A stretch of DNA of 64,000 nt from Faecalicatena orotica (GCF_003149245.1 NZ_QGDL01000015.1:99398-163397), one strand, 5' to 3'; numbered from the stretch's first letter, positions 10,696 through 19,914 are shown. The notes: generated by a model not told the origin, from the letters alone. A program made the numbers and translations.

Positions 10696-10941
10696 TCATT
10701 TGTCAGTGTTTCCGCTAAGTATGCTTAAAAGGCTTTTGACATCAGGAACCCGTCCGGTGATAACAATCTTCCCGTCTACCATCAATGCCGGAGTTAACAT
10801 CACGCCTAACCTGACGATGTCCATTAACTCTTCTACTTTTTCGATATTAGCTGTTATTCCAAGTTCATTAACTGCCTGCTGAACATTTTGATATAGTCTG
10901 TTGCATTTTTCGCATCCTGTTCCGATTACTTTAATTTCCAT
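10696..10941 (-). CDS. Small thioredoxin-fold redox protein (TM0996 type)
   Basis: This 81-residue thioredoxin-like protein starts MEIKVIGTGCEKCNRLY, giving a CxxC redox motif at residues 10-13, and contains the cis-proline context MLTPALMVDGK. These 'redox-active disulfide protein 2' members usually sit with ArsR regulators and a DUF318-type permease. Here the permease is missing and a CobW GTPase lies 10 bases upstream instead. GAGGTCG precedes the ATG. It probably shuttles thiols or metals in the cytoplasm. The family is secure, the substrate unknown. Confidence 0.88.
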   Translation of the reverse strand: MEIKVIGTGCEKCNRLYQNVQQAVNELGITANIEKVEELMDIVRLGVMLTPALMVDGKIVITGRVPDVKSLLSILSGNTDK

Positions 10942-10951
10942 AATTACGACC

Positions 10952-11881
10952 TCAATTCTTTAGCTTCATTGGGAGAGAGACAATCTCTTTCCAGGCATTA
11001 TCGATACTTCTAATTACTTTTGGACCTATTTTAGACAGGAAGACAATCTGTGAGAACTCATGCGGAGAACAAGTCTTATAGTCAATGAGTTTTTCGACGA
11101 CGTCCACCTGATTCCAGCCGCTGTCTAGTTTAAAAAAGCCCTTGATCCGATAACAGTCGGGCAAAACGCGCTGCAAAAATGTTGTAAAAACCTCTTGATT
11201 AATCGTTTCATTACATTCTAAAGAAATGGTTTTTGGTTTGTTTTCTTCTGAATTTAAAGAATCTTCACACGAAGCCCACTGGAGAGAAGTTAAATCTTCT
11301 TCTAATAGTGACAAGTCGATCATTCCATTCTTACAGGTGGTTATTCTGCAAATAGGGTTCACTTTACGAACAGCAGTTATTACTTTTTCCAGCTGTGTTG
11401 CGTCAACTAAGTCAACCTTGTTAATTACTGCCATATTACAGTGAGCCAGCTGCCGGTCAACTGTTTCAATATCATCCATCTGGCCAAGAAAATTAACACT
11501 GTCGATAAGACATACAACTCCTTGAAAGCGATAGACATCACCTGCAAGCAAACGTGTGGCTTCAAGAATTTCTTCGATATTTGAAGGATCGGCAAGTCCC
11601 GAACTTTCAACAAACACAGTATCTAAATCAAGCTTCCCCATTTCCGCCAGAGCCTGTACAAAAGAGAGCTTAAGACAGGAGCAAAAAATGGAACCTCTGT
11701 TTATTTCGGTCATTTCAATTCCATTGCGATGAATAATCTCACCATCGATTCCCAGCTTCCCAAACTCATTTTGAATAATGCCGATTTTTTCATTAGAGAT
11801 ATTATTTAGTAAGTGCAGCAGAAGTGAAGTTTTTCCGGCCCCCAAAAAACCTGTAAGGACATATAATTTTTTTTGTGTCAT
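10952..11881 (-). CDS. CobW/G3E-family GTP-binding metallochaperone-like protein
   Basis: This is a cytoplasmic G3E P-loop GTPase of about 309 residues. It shows Walker A GFLGAGKTS near residue 10, IIQNEFGKLGIDGEII, a cysteine pair in GSIFCSCLKL that replaces the usual CxCC metal motif, Walker B VFVESSGLADPSN and NKVDLV. The C-terminal CobW domain spans about 210-305. Family members deliver zinc, cobalt or other metals to target proteins. The ATG at 11881 is preferred because GGAGG lies just upstream; 30 extra codons are open before it. It leads the redox/ArsR operon. Confidence 0.88.
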   Translation of the reverse strand: MTQKKLYVLTGFLGAGKTSLLLHLLNNISNEKIGIIQNEFGKLGIDGEIIHRNGIEMTEINRGSIFCSCLKLSFVQALAEMGKLDLDTVFVESSGLADPSNIEEILEATRLLAGDVYRFQGVVCLIDSVNFLGQMDDIETVDRQLAHCNMAVINKVDLVDATQLEKVITAVRKVNPICRITTCKNGMIDLSLLEEDLTSLQWASCEDSLNSEENKPKTISLECNETINQEVFTTFLQRVLPDCYRIKGFFKLDSGWNQVDVVEKLIDYKTCSPHEFSQIVFLSKIGPKVIRSIDNAWKEIVSLPMKLKN

Positions 11882-11942
11882 AATATGAAACCTCCGTTCA
11901 GAAATGTATTTTTGCAGTCGTTCAGGCTTATTTCTTTTCCTT

Positions 11943-11971
11943 ATTATATTTCTTAAATCGAAAAATATCAA
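11943..11971 (-). promoter_or_regulatory. Promoter of the GTPase-thioredoxin-ArsR operon
   Basis: On the minus strand TTGATA (11971-11966) and TATAAT (11948-11943) are 17 bases apart. It lies about 60 bases before the GTPase ATG and is a natural place for ArsR control, although I see no clear operator palindrome. Confidence 0.75.
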
Positions 11972-12024
11972 TATGAAAATCCCGCCTCCTTTAATTACAT
12001 ATGGATTTCTGCCGGTCTCTGTGC

Positions 12025-12030
12025 TATAAT
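12025..12030 (+). promoter_or_regulatory. Probable glyA -10 box
   Basis: TATAAT at 12025-12030 in the context GTGCTATAATG, about 70 bases before the glyA ATG. The -35 (TGGATT, 17 bases upstream) is weak. No glycine-riboswitch-like structure was seen in the short leader. Confidence 0.5.
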
Positions 12031-12100
12031 GTCCCCAATGACTTATCCGGCGGCTTATACTGCCGGGAAAATGCTAATTGATTCATGGAGGGAAAGGACT

Positions 12101-13336
12101 ATGTACGATTTCGAGGAAATCAAGAATGAAGATGTTGAAGTTGCAAATGCAATACAGGCAGAGATGGAAAGACAGAATTCACACATCGAGCTGATTGCTT
12201 CTGAGAACTGGGTCAGCAAAGCTGTCATGGCAGCTATGGGAAGCCCGATGACGAATAAATATGCAGAGGGTTATCCGGGAAGAAGATACTACGGCGGATG
12301 CCAGTGCGTTGACGTGGTTGAGAACCTTGCAAGAGAGAGGGCGGAAAAGCTTTTCGATTGTGAGTATGCAAACGTACAGCCGCACTCCGGGGCCCAGGCG
12401 AATCTTGCAGCGATGTTTGCAATGGTGGAGCCGGGAGACAAGATCCTTGGCATGAATCTGGATCACGGCGGACACCTGACCCACGGTTCACCGGTCAACA
12501 TCTCAGGAAAATACTTTGATTTTGCAGCTTATGGCGTAAATGATGAAGGCGTGATAGATTATGACAAAGTGCTCGAAGTCGCAAAGGAACACAAGCCAAA
12601 GCTGATCATCGCAGGAGCGAGCGCCTATGCAAGAACCATTGATTTCAAGAGATTCCGTGAGATCGCGGATGAGGTCGGCGCATATCTGATGGTAGATATG
12701 GCACATATCGCCGGGCTGGTGGCAGCAGGCGTACATCCGAGTCCAATCCCTTATGCCCATGTTACGACAACGACTACACACAAGACTTTAAGAGGACCGC
12801 GGGGCGGAATGATCCTCTCCAGCAACGAGATGAACGAGAAGTTTAACTTCAATAAGGCAGTATTCCCGGGAACGCAGGGAGGCCCTCTGATGCACGTGAT
12901 CGCGGCAAAAGCGATCTGTTTCAAAGAAGCACTCCAGCCGGAATTCAAGACATATCAGGAGCAGATCGTGAAAAATGCCCAGGCATTGTGTAAAGGACTT
13001 CAGAGCCGCGGAATCAAGATTGTTTCAGGCGGAACAGATAACCATCTGATGCTCGTGGATTTGACAGAGAACAATGTCAGTGGAAAAGAACTGGAAAAAC
13101 GTCTGGACGAGGCGCATGTAACCTGTAACAAGAACACGATCCCGAATGATCCAAGATCTCCTTTTGTAACAAGTGGCGTCAGACTTGGTACACCCGCTGT
13201 AACAACCCGCGGAATGAAAGAAGAAGACATGGATAAGATTGCCGAGATCGTTGCAATGGTAATCGCTGACGAAGCGAATGTTGAAAAAGCAAAATCAATG
13301 GTGGCCGAACTTACAGCTAAGTACCCGCTTATTTAA
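12101..13336 (+). CDS. glyA: Serine hydroxymethyltransferase
   Basis: GlyA interconverts serine and glycine with tetrahydrofolate, supplying one-carbon units. The 411-residue length is standard. Signatures are [41 protein letters not shown] and the PLP-lysine segment [14 protein letters not shown] near residue 225. The ATG at 12101 follows GGAGGG by 9 bases; an upstream in-frame ATG would add 24 residues lacking family similarity. The gene is monocistronic, with a strong terminator behind it and a divergent operon upstream. Confidence 0.97.
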   Translation: MYDFEEIKNEDVEVANAIQAEMERQNSHIELIASENWVSKAVMAAMGSPMTNKYAEGYPGRRYYGGCQCVDVVENLARERAEKLFDCEYANVQPHSGAQANLAAMFAMVEPGDKILGMNLDHGGHLTHGSPVNISGKYFDFAAYGVNDEGVIDYDKVLEVAKEHKPKLIIAGASAYARTIDFKRFREIADEVGAYLMVDMAHIAGLVAAGVHPSPIPYAHVTTTTTHKTLRGPRGGMILSSNEMNEKFNFNKAVFPGTQGGPLMHVIAAKAICFKEALQPEFKTYQEQIVKNAQALCKGLQSRGIKIVSGGTDNHLMLVDLTENNVSGKELEKRLDEAHVTCNKNTIPNDPRSPFVTSGVRLGTPAVTTRGMKEEDMDKIAEIVAMVIADEANVEKAKSMVAELTAKYPLI

Positions 13337-13416
13337 CCAAATAGGGGAAATACGCCCGCAATTATGTTACAGAGATATAAGCGGCAGATTTTAAATGTTC
13401 GAAAAATATAATAAAG

Positions 13417-13467
13417 AAGAAATCAGAAGACGCAGGATGCAATTTATCCTGCGTCTTTTGATTTCTT
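13417..13467 (+). terminator. Terminator after glyA
   Basis: A stem of about 22 bp (AAGAAATCAGAAGACGCAGG and its complement) with a 7-base loop lies about 80 bases after the glyA stop. It carries T-rich sequence in its right arm (CTTTTGATTTCTT). Confidence 0.8.
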
Positions 13468-13504
13468 GGAAAACAAAGCAATAAAAGTGTAAAAACAAGA
13501 TAAA

Positions 13505-13590
13505 ATCTGTAAAACAGAAATATTAATGGTGAATATAGACAAAAAGAAGACTTTATATTTGTGAAACAGTAATAAAAATCTGTGAAAACA
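13505..13590 (+). promoter_or_regulatory. Three direct repeats of ATYTGTRAAACA upstream of the sugar-cluster promoter
   Basis: ATCTGTAAAACA at 13505-13516, ATTTGTGAAACA at 13557-13568 and ATCTGTGAAAACA at 13578-13590 begin 52 and 21 bases apart, close to whole helical turns. The last copy ends 11 bases before the -35 box. A similar ATTTGTTGAAAACA stands 12 bases before the -35 box of the deoR-type gene at 21076. These are probable regulator-binding sites. Confidence 0.55.
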
Positions 13591-13601
13591 ACATAAAATG
13601 T

Positions 13602-13630
13602 TTGACTTACAAAAAATATTGATGTAATAT
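13602..13630 (+). promoter_or_regulatory. Sigma-A promoter of the carbohydrate cluster
   Basis: TTGACT at 13602-13607 and TAATAT at 13625-13630 are separated by 17 bases. Transcription would begin near 13637, leaving a leader of about 87 bases that contains the two inverted repeats described below. Confidence 0.8.
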
Positions 13631-13643
13631 GTACTCATAAAAC

Positions 13644-13679
13644 AAGTGAACAAATCACTTAACATTTCGGCCGAAATGT
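13644..13679 (+). promoter_or_regulatory. Operator-like palindromes in the leader
   Basis: A perfect 18-bp palindrome, ACATTTCGGCCGAAATGT, lies at 13662-13679. Just upstream, AAGTGA and TCACTT (13644-13660) form a second inverted repeat around ACAAA. Both lie shortly after the predicted transcription start, a normal place for repressor binding. The cluster's DeoR-type protein is the nearest candidate regulator. Confidence 0.65.
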
Positions 13680-13723
13680 AAAACCTATAAACCAAAAACC
13701 TATGAAAGTATGGAGGCATTAGA

Positions 13724-14797
13724 ATGAAAGCATTAGCAAGATATGGAAAAGAATTTGGCGGTTACAGAATGATTGATGTTCCAGAGCCGGAATGCGGACC
13801 GGAAGATATTATTATCGAAGTGAAGGCCGCTGCAATCTGCGGGGCAGACATGAAGCACTATAAAGTTGACAACGGGTCAGATGAGTTCAACTCAGTACGT
13901 GGTCATGAATTTGCAGGAGAGATTGTCAAGGTTGGTGAAAAGGTTACTGACTGGAAGGTCGGACAAAGAATCGTATCAGACAACAGCGGGCATGTATGCG
14001 GCGTCTGCCCGGCATGTGAACAGGGAGATTTCCTCTGCTGTGAAGAAAAGGTAAACCTTGGTCTGGACAATAACCGCTGGGGCGGCGGATTCACGAAGTA
14101 CTGCAAGATACCGGGAGAGATCCTGAGAATCCATAAACATGCAATCTGGGAAATCCCGGAGGGGATTAAATACGAAGAAGCGGCTGTCCTTGATCCAATC
14201 TGTAATGCCTATAAAGCAATCGCGCAGCAGGCCCATCTGCTTCCGGGACAGGATGTAGTGGTATTTGGAACAGGCCCGCTTGGTTTATTCTCCGTACAGA
14301 TGGCACGTATCATGGGAGCGGTTAACATCGTAATGGTTGGTCTTCAGGATGATACAAAAGTACGCTTTAAAGTAGCAGAAGAACTAGGGGCAACCCATTG
14401 TGTGAACGGGTCAACGGAAGATGTTGTTGCAAGATGCCAGGAGATCTGCGGAAGAGACAATCTCGGACTGGTAATCGAGTGCTCAGGAGCAAACATTGCA
14501 TTGAAACAGGCACTTGAAATGACAAGGCCTAATGCAGAGATCGTCCGCGTCGGAATGGGATTCAAGCCTCTGGAATTTTCCATCAACGATATTACATCAT
14601 GGAACAAGAGCATCATCGGACATATGGCTTATGACTCCACATCATGGAGAAATGCAATCCGCCTGCTTCAGAAAGGTGAGATCAAGGTTCAGCCGATGAT
14701 CACACACCGCATCGGACTTTCCGAATGGGAAAAAGGATTCGATGCAATGGTATCTAAAGAAGCAATCAAGGTAATCATGACATATGATTTTGACTAA
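13724..14797 (+). CDS. Zinc-dependent medium-chain alcohol/polyol dehydrogenase
   Basis: This 357-residue NAD(P)-dependent oxidoreductase resembles sorbitol and related polyol dehydrogenases. The catalytic zinc region includes AICGADMKHYK near residue 37 and GHEFAGE near 64. Structural-zinc cysteines are in CGVCPACEQGDFLC near 97-110, and the Rossmann motif is GTGPLGLFSVQMA near 185. TGGAGG precedes the ATG. It is the first gene of the inducible cluster and overlaps the next frame at its stop. The oxidised sugar alcohol is unknown. Confidence 0.9.
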   Translation: MKALARYGKEFGGYRMIDVPEPECGPEDIIIEVKAAAICGADMKHYKVDNGSDEFNSVRGHEFAGEIVKVGEKVTDWKVGQRIVSDNSGHVCGVCPACEQGDFLCCEEKVNLGLDNNRWGGGFTKYCKIPGEILRIHKHAIWEIPEGIKYEEAAVLDPICNAYKAIAQQAHLLPGQDVVVFGTGPLGLFSVQMARIMGAVNIVMVGLQDDTKVRFKVAEELGATHCVNGSTEDVVARCQEICGRDNLGLVIECSGANIALKQALEMTRPNAEIVRVGMGFKPLEFSINDITSWNKSIIGHMAYDSTSWRNAIRLLQKGEIKVQPMITHRIGLSEWEKGFDAMVSKEAIKVIMTYDFD

Positions 14798-14808
14798 TGG
14801 AGGACACG

Positions 14809-15492
14809 ATGAGAGATAGACTTTTAGTTGCGCCATCGATGGGGTGCTGTGACCTGTTCCGTATGGAGGAGCAGGTAAAGTTCATCGATTCAAGGGCTGA
14901 CTTTTTACATATGGATATCAAAGACGGGAATTATGTTAAGACATTTGGAATCGGACCGGACTTTATGGCATATTTGAAACCGCATGTGAAGACGCCGATG
15001 GATGCACACCTTATGGTAAAGCACCCGCAGGATTATATTGAGGCTTGTGCAGAGGCAGGGGCAGCCTACATTACACCTCACACAGACTGTATCGAAAGCG
15101 ACGCATTTGTGACAATCAACAAGATCAGGTCCTTGGGGTGCAAAGCCGGAATCGCTTTGAATCCGGCGGCTCCGCTGGAAGCCATCCGTTATTATCTGCC
15201 GCTTCTTAGTAAGGTGACAATTATGATCGTGGATGCCGGATATGCGGGCCAGAAGGTGATTGAACAAATGTATGATAAGATCCGCACCCTTGTTAAGTGG
15301 CGTGAGGAGATGGGACTGAAGTTCCTGATTGAAGCAGACGGGTCTATGAACTGGGACGTATACCAGTTACTATATGATGCAGGCGCGGACGTTGTTGTGT
15401 TAGGGCCTCCGGCATTATGGAACAAGAGTAAAGATATCCGGAAAGCATGGGAGATTATGGAAGCGGAGATCAAAGTAGAGAAGAAGATATAA
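14809..15492 (+). CDS. Ribulose-phosphate/allulose-6-phosphate 3-epimerase family protein
   Basis: This TIM-barrel epimerase of 227 residues closely follows E. coli AlsE-type sequences: HMDIKDGNYV, DAHLMVKHPQDY, a VDAGYAGQKVI phosphate-side loop and IEADGSMNWD. AlsE interconverts D-allulose-6-phosphate and fructose-6-phosphate, while relatives act on ribulose-5-phosphate. I chose ATG 14809 because GGAGG lies directly before it; an ATG at 14797 overlapping the previous stop lacks a site. Its place between a polyol dehydrogenase and a transporter favours a rare-ketose role over the pentose pathway. Confidence 0.85.
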   Translation: MRDRLLVAPSMGCCDLFRMEEQVKFIDSRADFLHMDIKDGNYVKTFGIGPDFMAYLKPHVKTPMDAHLMVKHPQDYIEACAEAGAAYITPHTDCIESDAFVTINKIRSLGCKAGIALNPAAPLEAIRYYLPLLSKVTIMIVDAGYAGQKVIEQMYDKIRTLVKWREEMGLKFLIEADGSMNWDVYQLLYDAGADVVVLGPPALWNKSKDIRKAWEIMEAEIKVEKKI

Positions 15493-15543
15493 GACAACAA
15501 AAATGAGAAATGGTATCGAAGGAGATATCAGGAGGGTGTGAAA

Positions 15544-16917
15544 ATGGATAAAAAACGAAATGTAAACATTGGCGCAAGGCTTGACCGCCTGCCAAACTCT
15601 TCATGGCACATCAAAATGTGGCTTGTTACGGCCTTCGCGCTTTTAGTCTGCTGGTCTAATGGTATCGGCGGTGCGGTGCAGAACATTCTGCTCAATGAGA
15701 TCCACTGGCTGGAGCCGGGGTCTAAACTGCTGGCTATGTGGAGTACCACGTATACCGCAGGGCAGCTGTTCGGAGCTTTGATCGGGGGACCGATCGGCGA
15801 TAAGATCGGCCGTAAGAAAAGTATTCTTTTATATGAAGTAATACATATCATCGCCATGATCGGCGGTGCGGTTTCACCGAATATCTATGTACTTTATGTA
15901 TTCAGACTGATACAGGGACTCGGACTCGGGGCACTTTTAGTCGTTCTTTTTGCAGGATTTACAGAGTATGTTCCAGGCAGAAACAGGGGGACATGGTCAA
16001 GCCGTACCTCTTTCATCGGCAACTGGGCACATCCAATCTGTAATGGTATCGCACTTCTGGTTGTTTCAACCGGCGTCAGCTACGCCATGAACTGGAGAAT
16101 CCAGTTTATGATTCCGTCCGTATTGTCCATCATTGCAAGTATTCTGGTAGCAAAGAAGTTCCCGGAATCACCAAGATGGCTGGAAGCACAGGGAAGAGTT
16201 GACGAAGCAGATGAGCTTATGACAAAGATCGAAAAAGAAATCGAGGCGGCTACAGGAAAACCACTGCCAGAAGTAACAGAAGAACCAAAACAGGTGAAGC
16301 AGCTCCCATATTCAGCATTATTTAAAGGCAAACTTTTGAGAAGAACCATTGTAGGCTCCCTCGTATTAATCGGTATGAATACGATCCAGTATACCTTGAT
16401 GAACTGGATGCCTTCCATGCTCTCATCATTAGGGTTTGATACATCCCAGTCCCAGTTCATGACAATGTTCGGACTGTTCGGGGCGCCTTTCGGAATCTTT
16501 ATTGCATCACTGATTATGGATAAAATCCCGCGTAAGGCGATGGGGGTGGTTCTTCTGGCAATCATGGCAGTCTTCGGGATTATCACAGGAAGACAGAGTT
16601 CTATGGGAGGACTGATTCTCTGGACATTCCTGCTCAATACAGCGATTTATATGTATGTCTGCTATGCATCTGCAGTCTATGTGCCGGAAATGTGGCCGAC
16701 ATCAGCAAAACTATCCGGTTCCGGATTCAGTAACGCAATGGGACGTGTCAGCAATATCTTTTTCCCATTCCTTGTAACATACGTGGCAAACAGTGCAGGG
16801 GCGAACGGAGTATTTATACTGATCTCCGTTGTGGCAATTATTATAGCAGTAAGCATTCTGTTCCTGGGAATTGAAACCAGGGGAGAATCTGTAGAGGATA
16901 TTGGAAACATCGACTAA
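15544..16917 (+). CDS. MFS sugar-porter-like transporter
   Basis: This 457-residue inner-membrane carrier has 12 predicted helices with a central cytoplasmic loop near 200-245. Sugar-porter signatures are GGPIGDKIGRKKS after helix 2, the PESPRWLEAQGR motif after helix 6 and a GIETRG ending after helix 12. It probably imports the cluster's substrate with protons. ATG 15544 has GGAGGG 7 bases upstream; the GTG at 15538 overlaps that ribosome site and is less likely. It lies between the epimerase and the second dehydrogenase in one operon. Confidence 0.9.
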   Translation: MDKKRNVNIGARLDRLPNSSWHIKMWLVTAFALLVCWSNGIGGAVQNILLNEIHWLEPGSKLLAMWSTTYTAGQLFGALIGGPIGDKIGRKKSILLYEVIHIIAMIGGAVSPNIYVLYVFRLIQGLGLGALLVVLFAGFTEYVPGRNRGTWSSRTSFIGNWAHPICNGIALLVVSTGVSYAMNWRIQFMIPSVLSIIASILVAKKFPESPRWLEAQGRVDEADELMTKIEKEIEAATGKPLPEVTEEPKQVKQLPYSALFKGKLLRRTIVGSLVLIGMNTIQYTLMNWMPSMLSSLGFDTSQSQFMTMFGLFGAPFGIFIASLIMDKIPRKAMGVVLLAIMAVFGIITGRQSSMGGLILWTFLLNTAIYMYVCYASAVYVPEMWPTSAKLSGSGFSNAMGRVSNIFFPFLVTYVANSAGANGVFILISVVAIIIAVSILFLGIETRGESVEDIGNID

Positions 16918-16979
16918 ACCGGTAAATTCCCGGTGTCTGGTGAAGTCAGGCGCAGGGTTACATAACAGGAGGTTATATC

Positions 16980-18035
16980 ATGAATAATTCAGAAGCGATA
17001 TTGGTAACACCGAAGCAGTTTGAGATTCAGGAGTGTCCCATTCCACAGCCAAAGGACCATGAAATCCTGATGAAAGTTGAATATGTGGGGATGTGCGGAT
17101 CAGATATCCACGGATTCGAATTCGGACCATTTATTCCACCCAAAGATCCAAACCAGAAGATCGGGCTGGGCCATGAAGTGGCAGGTGAAGTTGTGGGCGT
17201 TGGCGCCGCAGTCACAAGATTTAAGGTCGGTGACAAGGTTTTGATCGAACCAGGCGTGCCGGATGACACCTGTGAATATTGCCGCGGCGGCCGTTATAAT
17301 ATCTGCCCGGGAGTAGACTTTATGGCCACACAGCCTAATTATAAGGGGGCACTGACGCAGTACATGACACATCCCGAAGAATGGACCTACCATATTCCAG
17401 AGGGAATGACCACTTTGGAAGGCGCACTGGTAGAACCGGCAGCAGTCGGCATGCATGCGGCCATGTTAGGCGGGGCACAGGTAGGAAAAAGCATTGTCAT
17501 CCTCGGGGGCGGGACAATCGGGCTTATGGTCCTGCAGGCGTGCTTAAGCCTTGGCGCGACTGATATCACAGTTGTAGATGTGATTGAGAAACGGCTGGAT
17601 TTAGCAAAAAAACTTGGTGCAAAGCGGGTTATTAACGGAAAAGCTGAGGATACCGTTGCCGTACTGCGATCAAAAGAGCTTTATGGCGATCATGGTGTGG
17701 AGCTTGTGTTTGAAGCGGCAGGCTCAGCATTTACAGCACAGCAGGCAGTGCAGCTTGTGGCACGCGGCGGCAAGATCATGATGGTAGGCACACAGTCCGC
17801 CCCTGTTCCGATTGATTTCCTCAAGATCAACCGTGAAGTTACCATCCAGACAGCATTCAGGTACTGCAACAACTTCCCACAGACAATCGAAGCGATTGCC
17901 ACAGGAAAGTTCAATGTGAAAGATATGGTTACAAATATTTATGATTACAAGGATGTACAGAGAGCATTCACAGAAGCTATTGATCCGGTCAAGAAGAATG
18001 ATATGGTCAAGGGTGTTGTAAAAGTAGCAGATTAA
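16980..18035 (+). CDS. Second zinc-dependent polyol dehydrogenase
   Basis: This 351-residue medium-chain dehydrogenase is closer to sorbitol/xylitol dehydrogenases than the first one. Motifs include GMCGSDIHGFEFG, GHEVAGEVVGVG, structural-zinc cysteines in CEYCRGGRYNIC, a VEPAAVGMHA zinc/substrate segment and the Rossmann motif GGGTIGLMVLQA near 177. AGGAGG precedes the ATG. Two different dehydrogenases in one operon suggest a two-step redox route, for example polyol to ketose and back or epimer interconversion. The exact substrate is not readable from sequence. Confidence 0.92.
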   Translation: MNNSEAILVTPKQFEIQECPIPQPKDHEILMKVEYVGMCGSDIHGFEFGPFIPPKDPNQKIGLGHEVAGEVVGVGAAVTRFKVGDKVLIEPGVPDDTCEYCRGGRYNICPGVDFMATQPNYKGALTQYMTHPEEWTYHIPEGMTTLEGALVEPAAVGMHAAMLGGAQVGKSIVILGGGTIGLMVLQACLSLGATDITVVDVIEKRLDLAKKLGAKRVINGKAEDTVAVLRSKELYGDHGVELVFEAAGSAFTAQQAVQLVARGGKIMMVGTQSAPVPIDFLKINREVTIQTAFRYCNNFPQTIEAIATGKFNVKDMVTNIYDYKDVQRAFTEAIDPVKKNDMVKGVVKVAD

Positions 18036-18068
18036 TTGATTCTATGAAACCGTGAGAAGGAGAAAACT

Positions 18069-18908
18069 ATGTTATCAGATATCAGATATTGGGAAAATAA
18101 AGCGAGAAAAGGCCACTATGCGATTCCGCATTTTAACGTGTGGAATGCAGAAATGCTGATGGGGGTAATCGATGCGGCAGAAGAACTGCGTGCTCCGATC
18201 ATCATCTCTTTTGGTACAGGATTTACAGGAAACACATCTTTCGAGGACTTCTGCTACATGATGGATTCTATGGCTAAGAATGCGACAGTACCGGTGATAG
18301 AGCACTGGGACCACGGCCGCAACATGACTATCCTGCAGAATGCGGTTAACCACTGCATGAATTCCGTTATGCGTGACGCTTCCGCACTTCCATATGAAGA
18401 AAACGTTGCGGAGATCAAGAGATGTGTCGATTATTTCCATGCATATAACATCCCTGTCGAGGCAGAACTTGGCCATGTGGGAAATGAGACCGTATATGAG
18501 GAGGCACTGTCAGATTACCAGTATACAGATCCGACAAAAGCAAAGGAATTCGTCGAGAGAACGGGATGCGATTCTCTGGCTGTTGCCATAGGTAATGTCC
18601 ACGGCGTATACTCTTCAGAGCCGGAACTGGCTTTTGATGTGCTTGAGAAAGTTGCCAGTGAAGTTGATGTGCCGCTTGTACTGCACGGCGCTTCAGGAAT
18701 CGGAGATGAGGATATCAAGAAGGCAATCTCGCTTGGAATCGCAAAGATCAACATTCACACGGAGCTTTGCCAGGCTGCGATGGAAGCAACGAACGCCCAT
18801 AAAGATGAGCCGTACTTATCTGTACAGCGTGAGGTAAGAAAAGCGGTCAAAGAGCGTGCAATGTATAAAATCAAACTGTTCGGTGATGATGGAAGGGCTG
18901 ATGAATAA
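18069..18908 (+). CDS. Class II ketose-bisphosphate aldolase
   Basis: This zinc-dependent aldolase of 279 residues belongs to the fructose/tagatose-bisphosphate family. Visible elements are AIPHFNVWNAE near 20, PVIEHWDHGRN near 77 (catalytic Asp and zinc His), ELGHVGNE near 137, VLHGASGI near 203 and KINIHTELC near 227. A tryptophan replaces the usual leucine in the HLDHG motif. AGAAGGAG precedes the ATG. With the kinase gene overlapping its end, it probably cleaves the phosphorylated ketose to DHAP plus an aldehyde. Confidence 0.9.
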   Translation: MLSDIRYWENKARKGHYAIPHFNVWNAEMLMGVIDAAEELRAPIIISFGTGFTGNTSFEDFCYMMDSMAKNATVPVIEHWDHGRNMTILQNAVNHCMNSVMRDASALPYEENVAEIKRCVDYFHAYNIPVEAELGHVGNETVYEEALSDYQYTDPTKAKEFVERTGCDSLAVAIGNVHGVYSSEPELAFDVLEKVASEVDVPLVLHGASGIGDEDIKKAISLGIAKINIHTELCQAAMEATNAHKDEPYLSVQREVRKAVKERAMYKIKLFGDDGRADE

Positions 18909-19884
18909 AGTGGATAAGAAATTAGATGTCATAATCATAGGGGCGGCGATCGTTGATCTGCCGCTGAGACCGGTAAGTAAAGAAGTGTTTGATGTGGTCT
19001 CTTATCCGGTGGACGGCATTACGATGACGATCGGCGGAGATGCACTTAATGAATCAACGATTATTACAAGGCTCGGCCACAGGGTCGGCTTAATGAGCTG
19101 TATCGGTGTAGATGTACCAGGATGGTTTGTCATCGATCATTGTAAATCCAACAATATAGATACTACATATATCAAACAGGACCCGGAGAAGGTAACTTCT
19201 ATTAATGTAGGCCTTGTGGCAGCAGACGGAGAACGGACCTTTATTACGAACAGGCAGGGAAGCCTGTGGAAGTTCTGCTATGAGGATTTGGACATGTCTG
19301 CACTAAAAGATGCCAGAATACTATCGTTTGCGAGTATTTTCAATAATCCTTTATTTGACAACAAGGCTCTTGTCTCTGTCTTTTCGAAGGCAAAAGAAGA
19401 AGGAATGATCATCTGTGCAGACATGGTTTCCCCGAAACTGGATGAGAAGCTTGAAGATATCAGAGAAGCACTAGGGTATATCGATTATTTCTTCCCGAAT
19501 TTCGAGGAGGCATGTGAGCTGACAGGCGAGACAGAAGAAGACAGGGTTGCTGATGTGATATATAACTGCGGCGTTAAAAATGTCATCATGAAGATTGGAA
19601 AACGAGGATGTTACATCCGAAATGCAGAAGGCTCCATGATCGTGCCCGCATGTAAGGGAGTTACAGCGATTGATACGATCGGTGCAGGTGATAATTTTGC
19701 ATCAGGCTTTATCACTGCTCTTTTGGAAGGGAAGGAACTGCGTGAATGTGCAGTTTATGCAAACTGTACGGCAGCAGTCTCGGTCCAGTATGTCGGTGCG
19801 ACAGGCGGTGTAAAGAATAAGCAGATGGTAGATGACATGCTGGCTAAATACCGTGAAGACTATAAACAGCAGATAAACGAATAA
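18901..19884 (+). CDS. PfkB-family carbohydrate kinase
   Basis: This ribokinase/PfkB-fold sugar kinase of 327 residues uses ATP to phosphorylate a sugar or sugar phosphate. It shows an early GGDALNES substrate segment near 45, the N..E (NFEEACELTGE) segment near 200 and the anion-hole motif DTIGAGDNFASGF near 260. ATG 18901 overlaps the aldolase by 8 bases and has GGAAGGG upstream; earlier ATGs at 18856 and 18886 lack a good site. It supplies the phosphorylated substrate for the aldolase or epimerase. Confidence 0.9.
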   Translation: MNKVDKKLDVIIIGAAIVDLPLRPVSKEVFDVVSYPVDGITMTIGGDALNESTIITRLGHRVGLMSCIGVDVPGWFVIDHCKSNNIDTTYIKQDPEKVTSINVGLVAADGERTFITNRQGSLWKFCYEDLDMSALKDARILSFASIFNNPLFDNKALVSVFSKAKEEGMIICADMVSPKLDEKLEDIREALGYIDYFFPNFEEACELTGETEEDRVADVIYNCGVKNVIMKIGKRGCYIRNAEGSMIVPACKGVTAIDTIGAGDNFASGFITALLEGKELRECAVYANCTAAVSVQYVGATGGVKNKQMVDDMLAKYREDYKQQINE

Positions 19885-19914
19885 GAAGAACGCTTCACAG
19901 CAGGAAAGGAAGTA

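Noticed and set aside
11972..12100. Glycine riboswitch before glyA
   Set aside because: The leader is too short and has no tandem aptamer-like structure.
14797..14808. ATG at 14797 as the epimerase start
   Set aside because: It overlaps the previous stop codon and lacks a ribosome site, while GGAGG immediately precedes ATG 14809.
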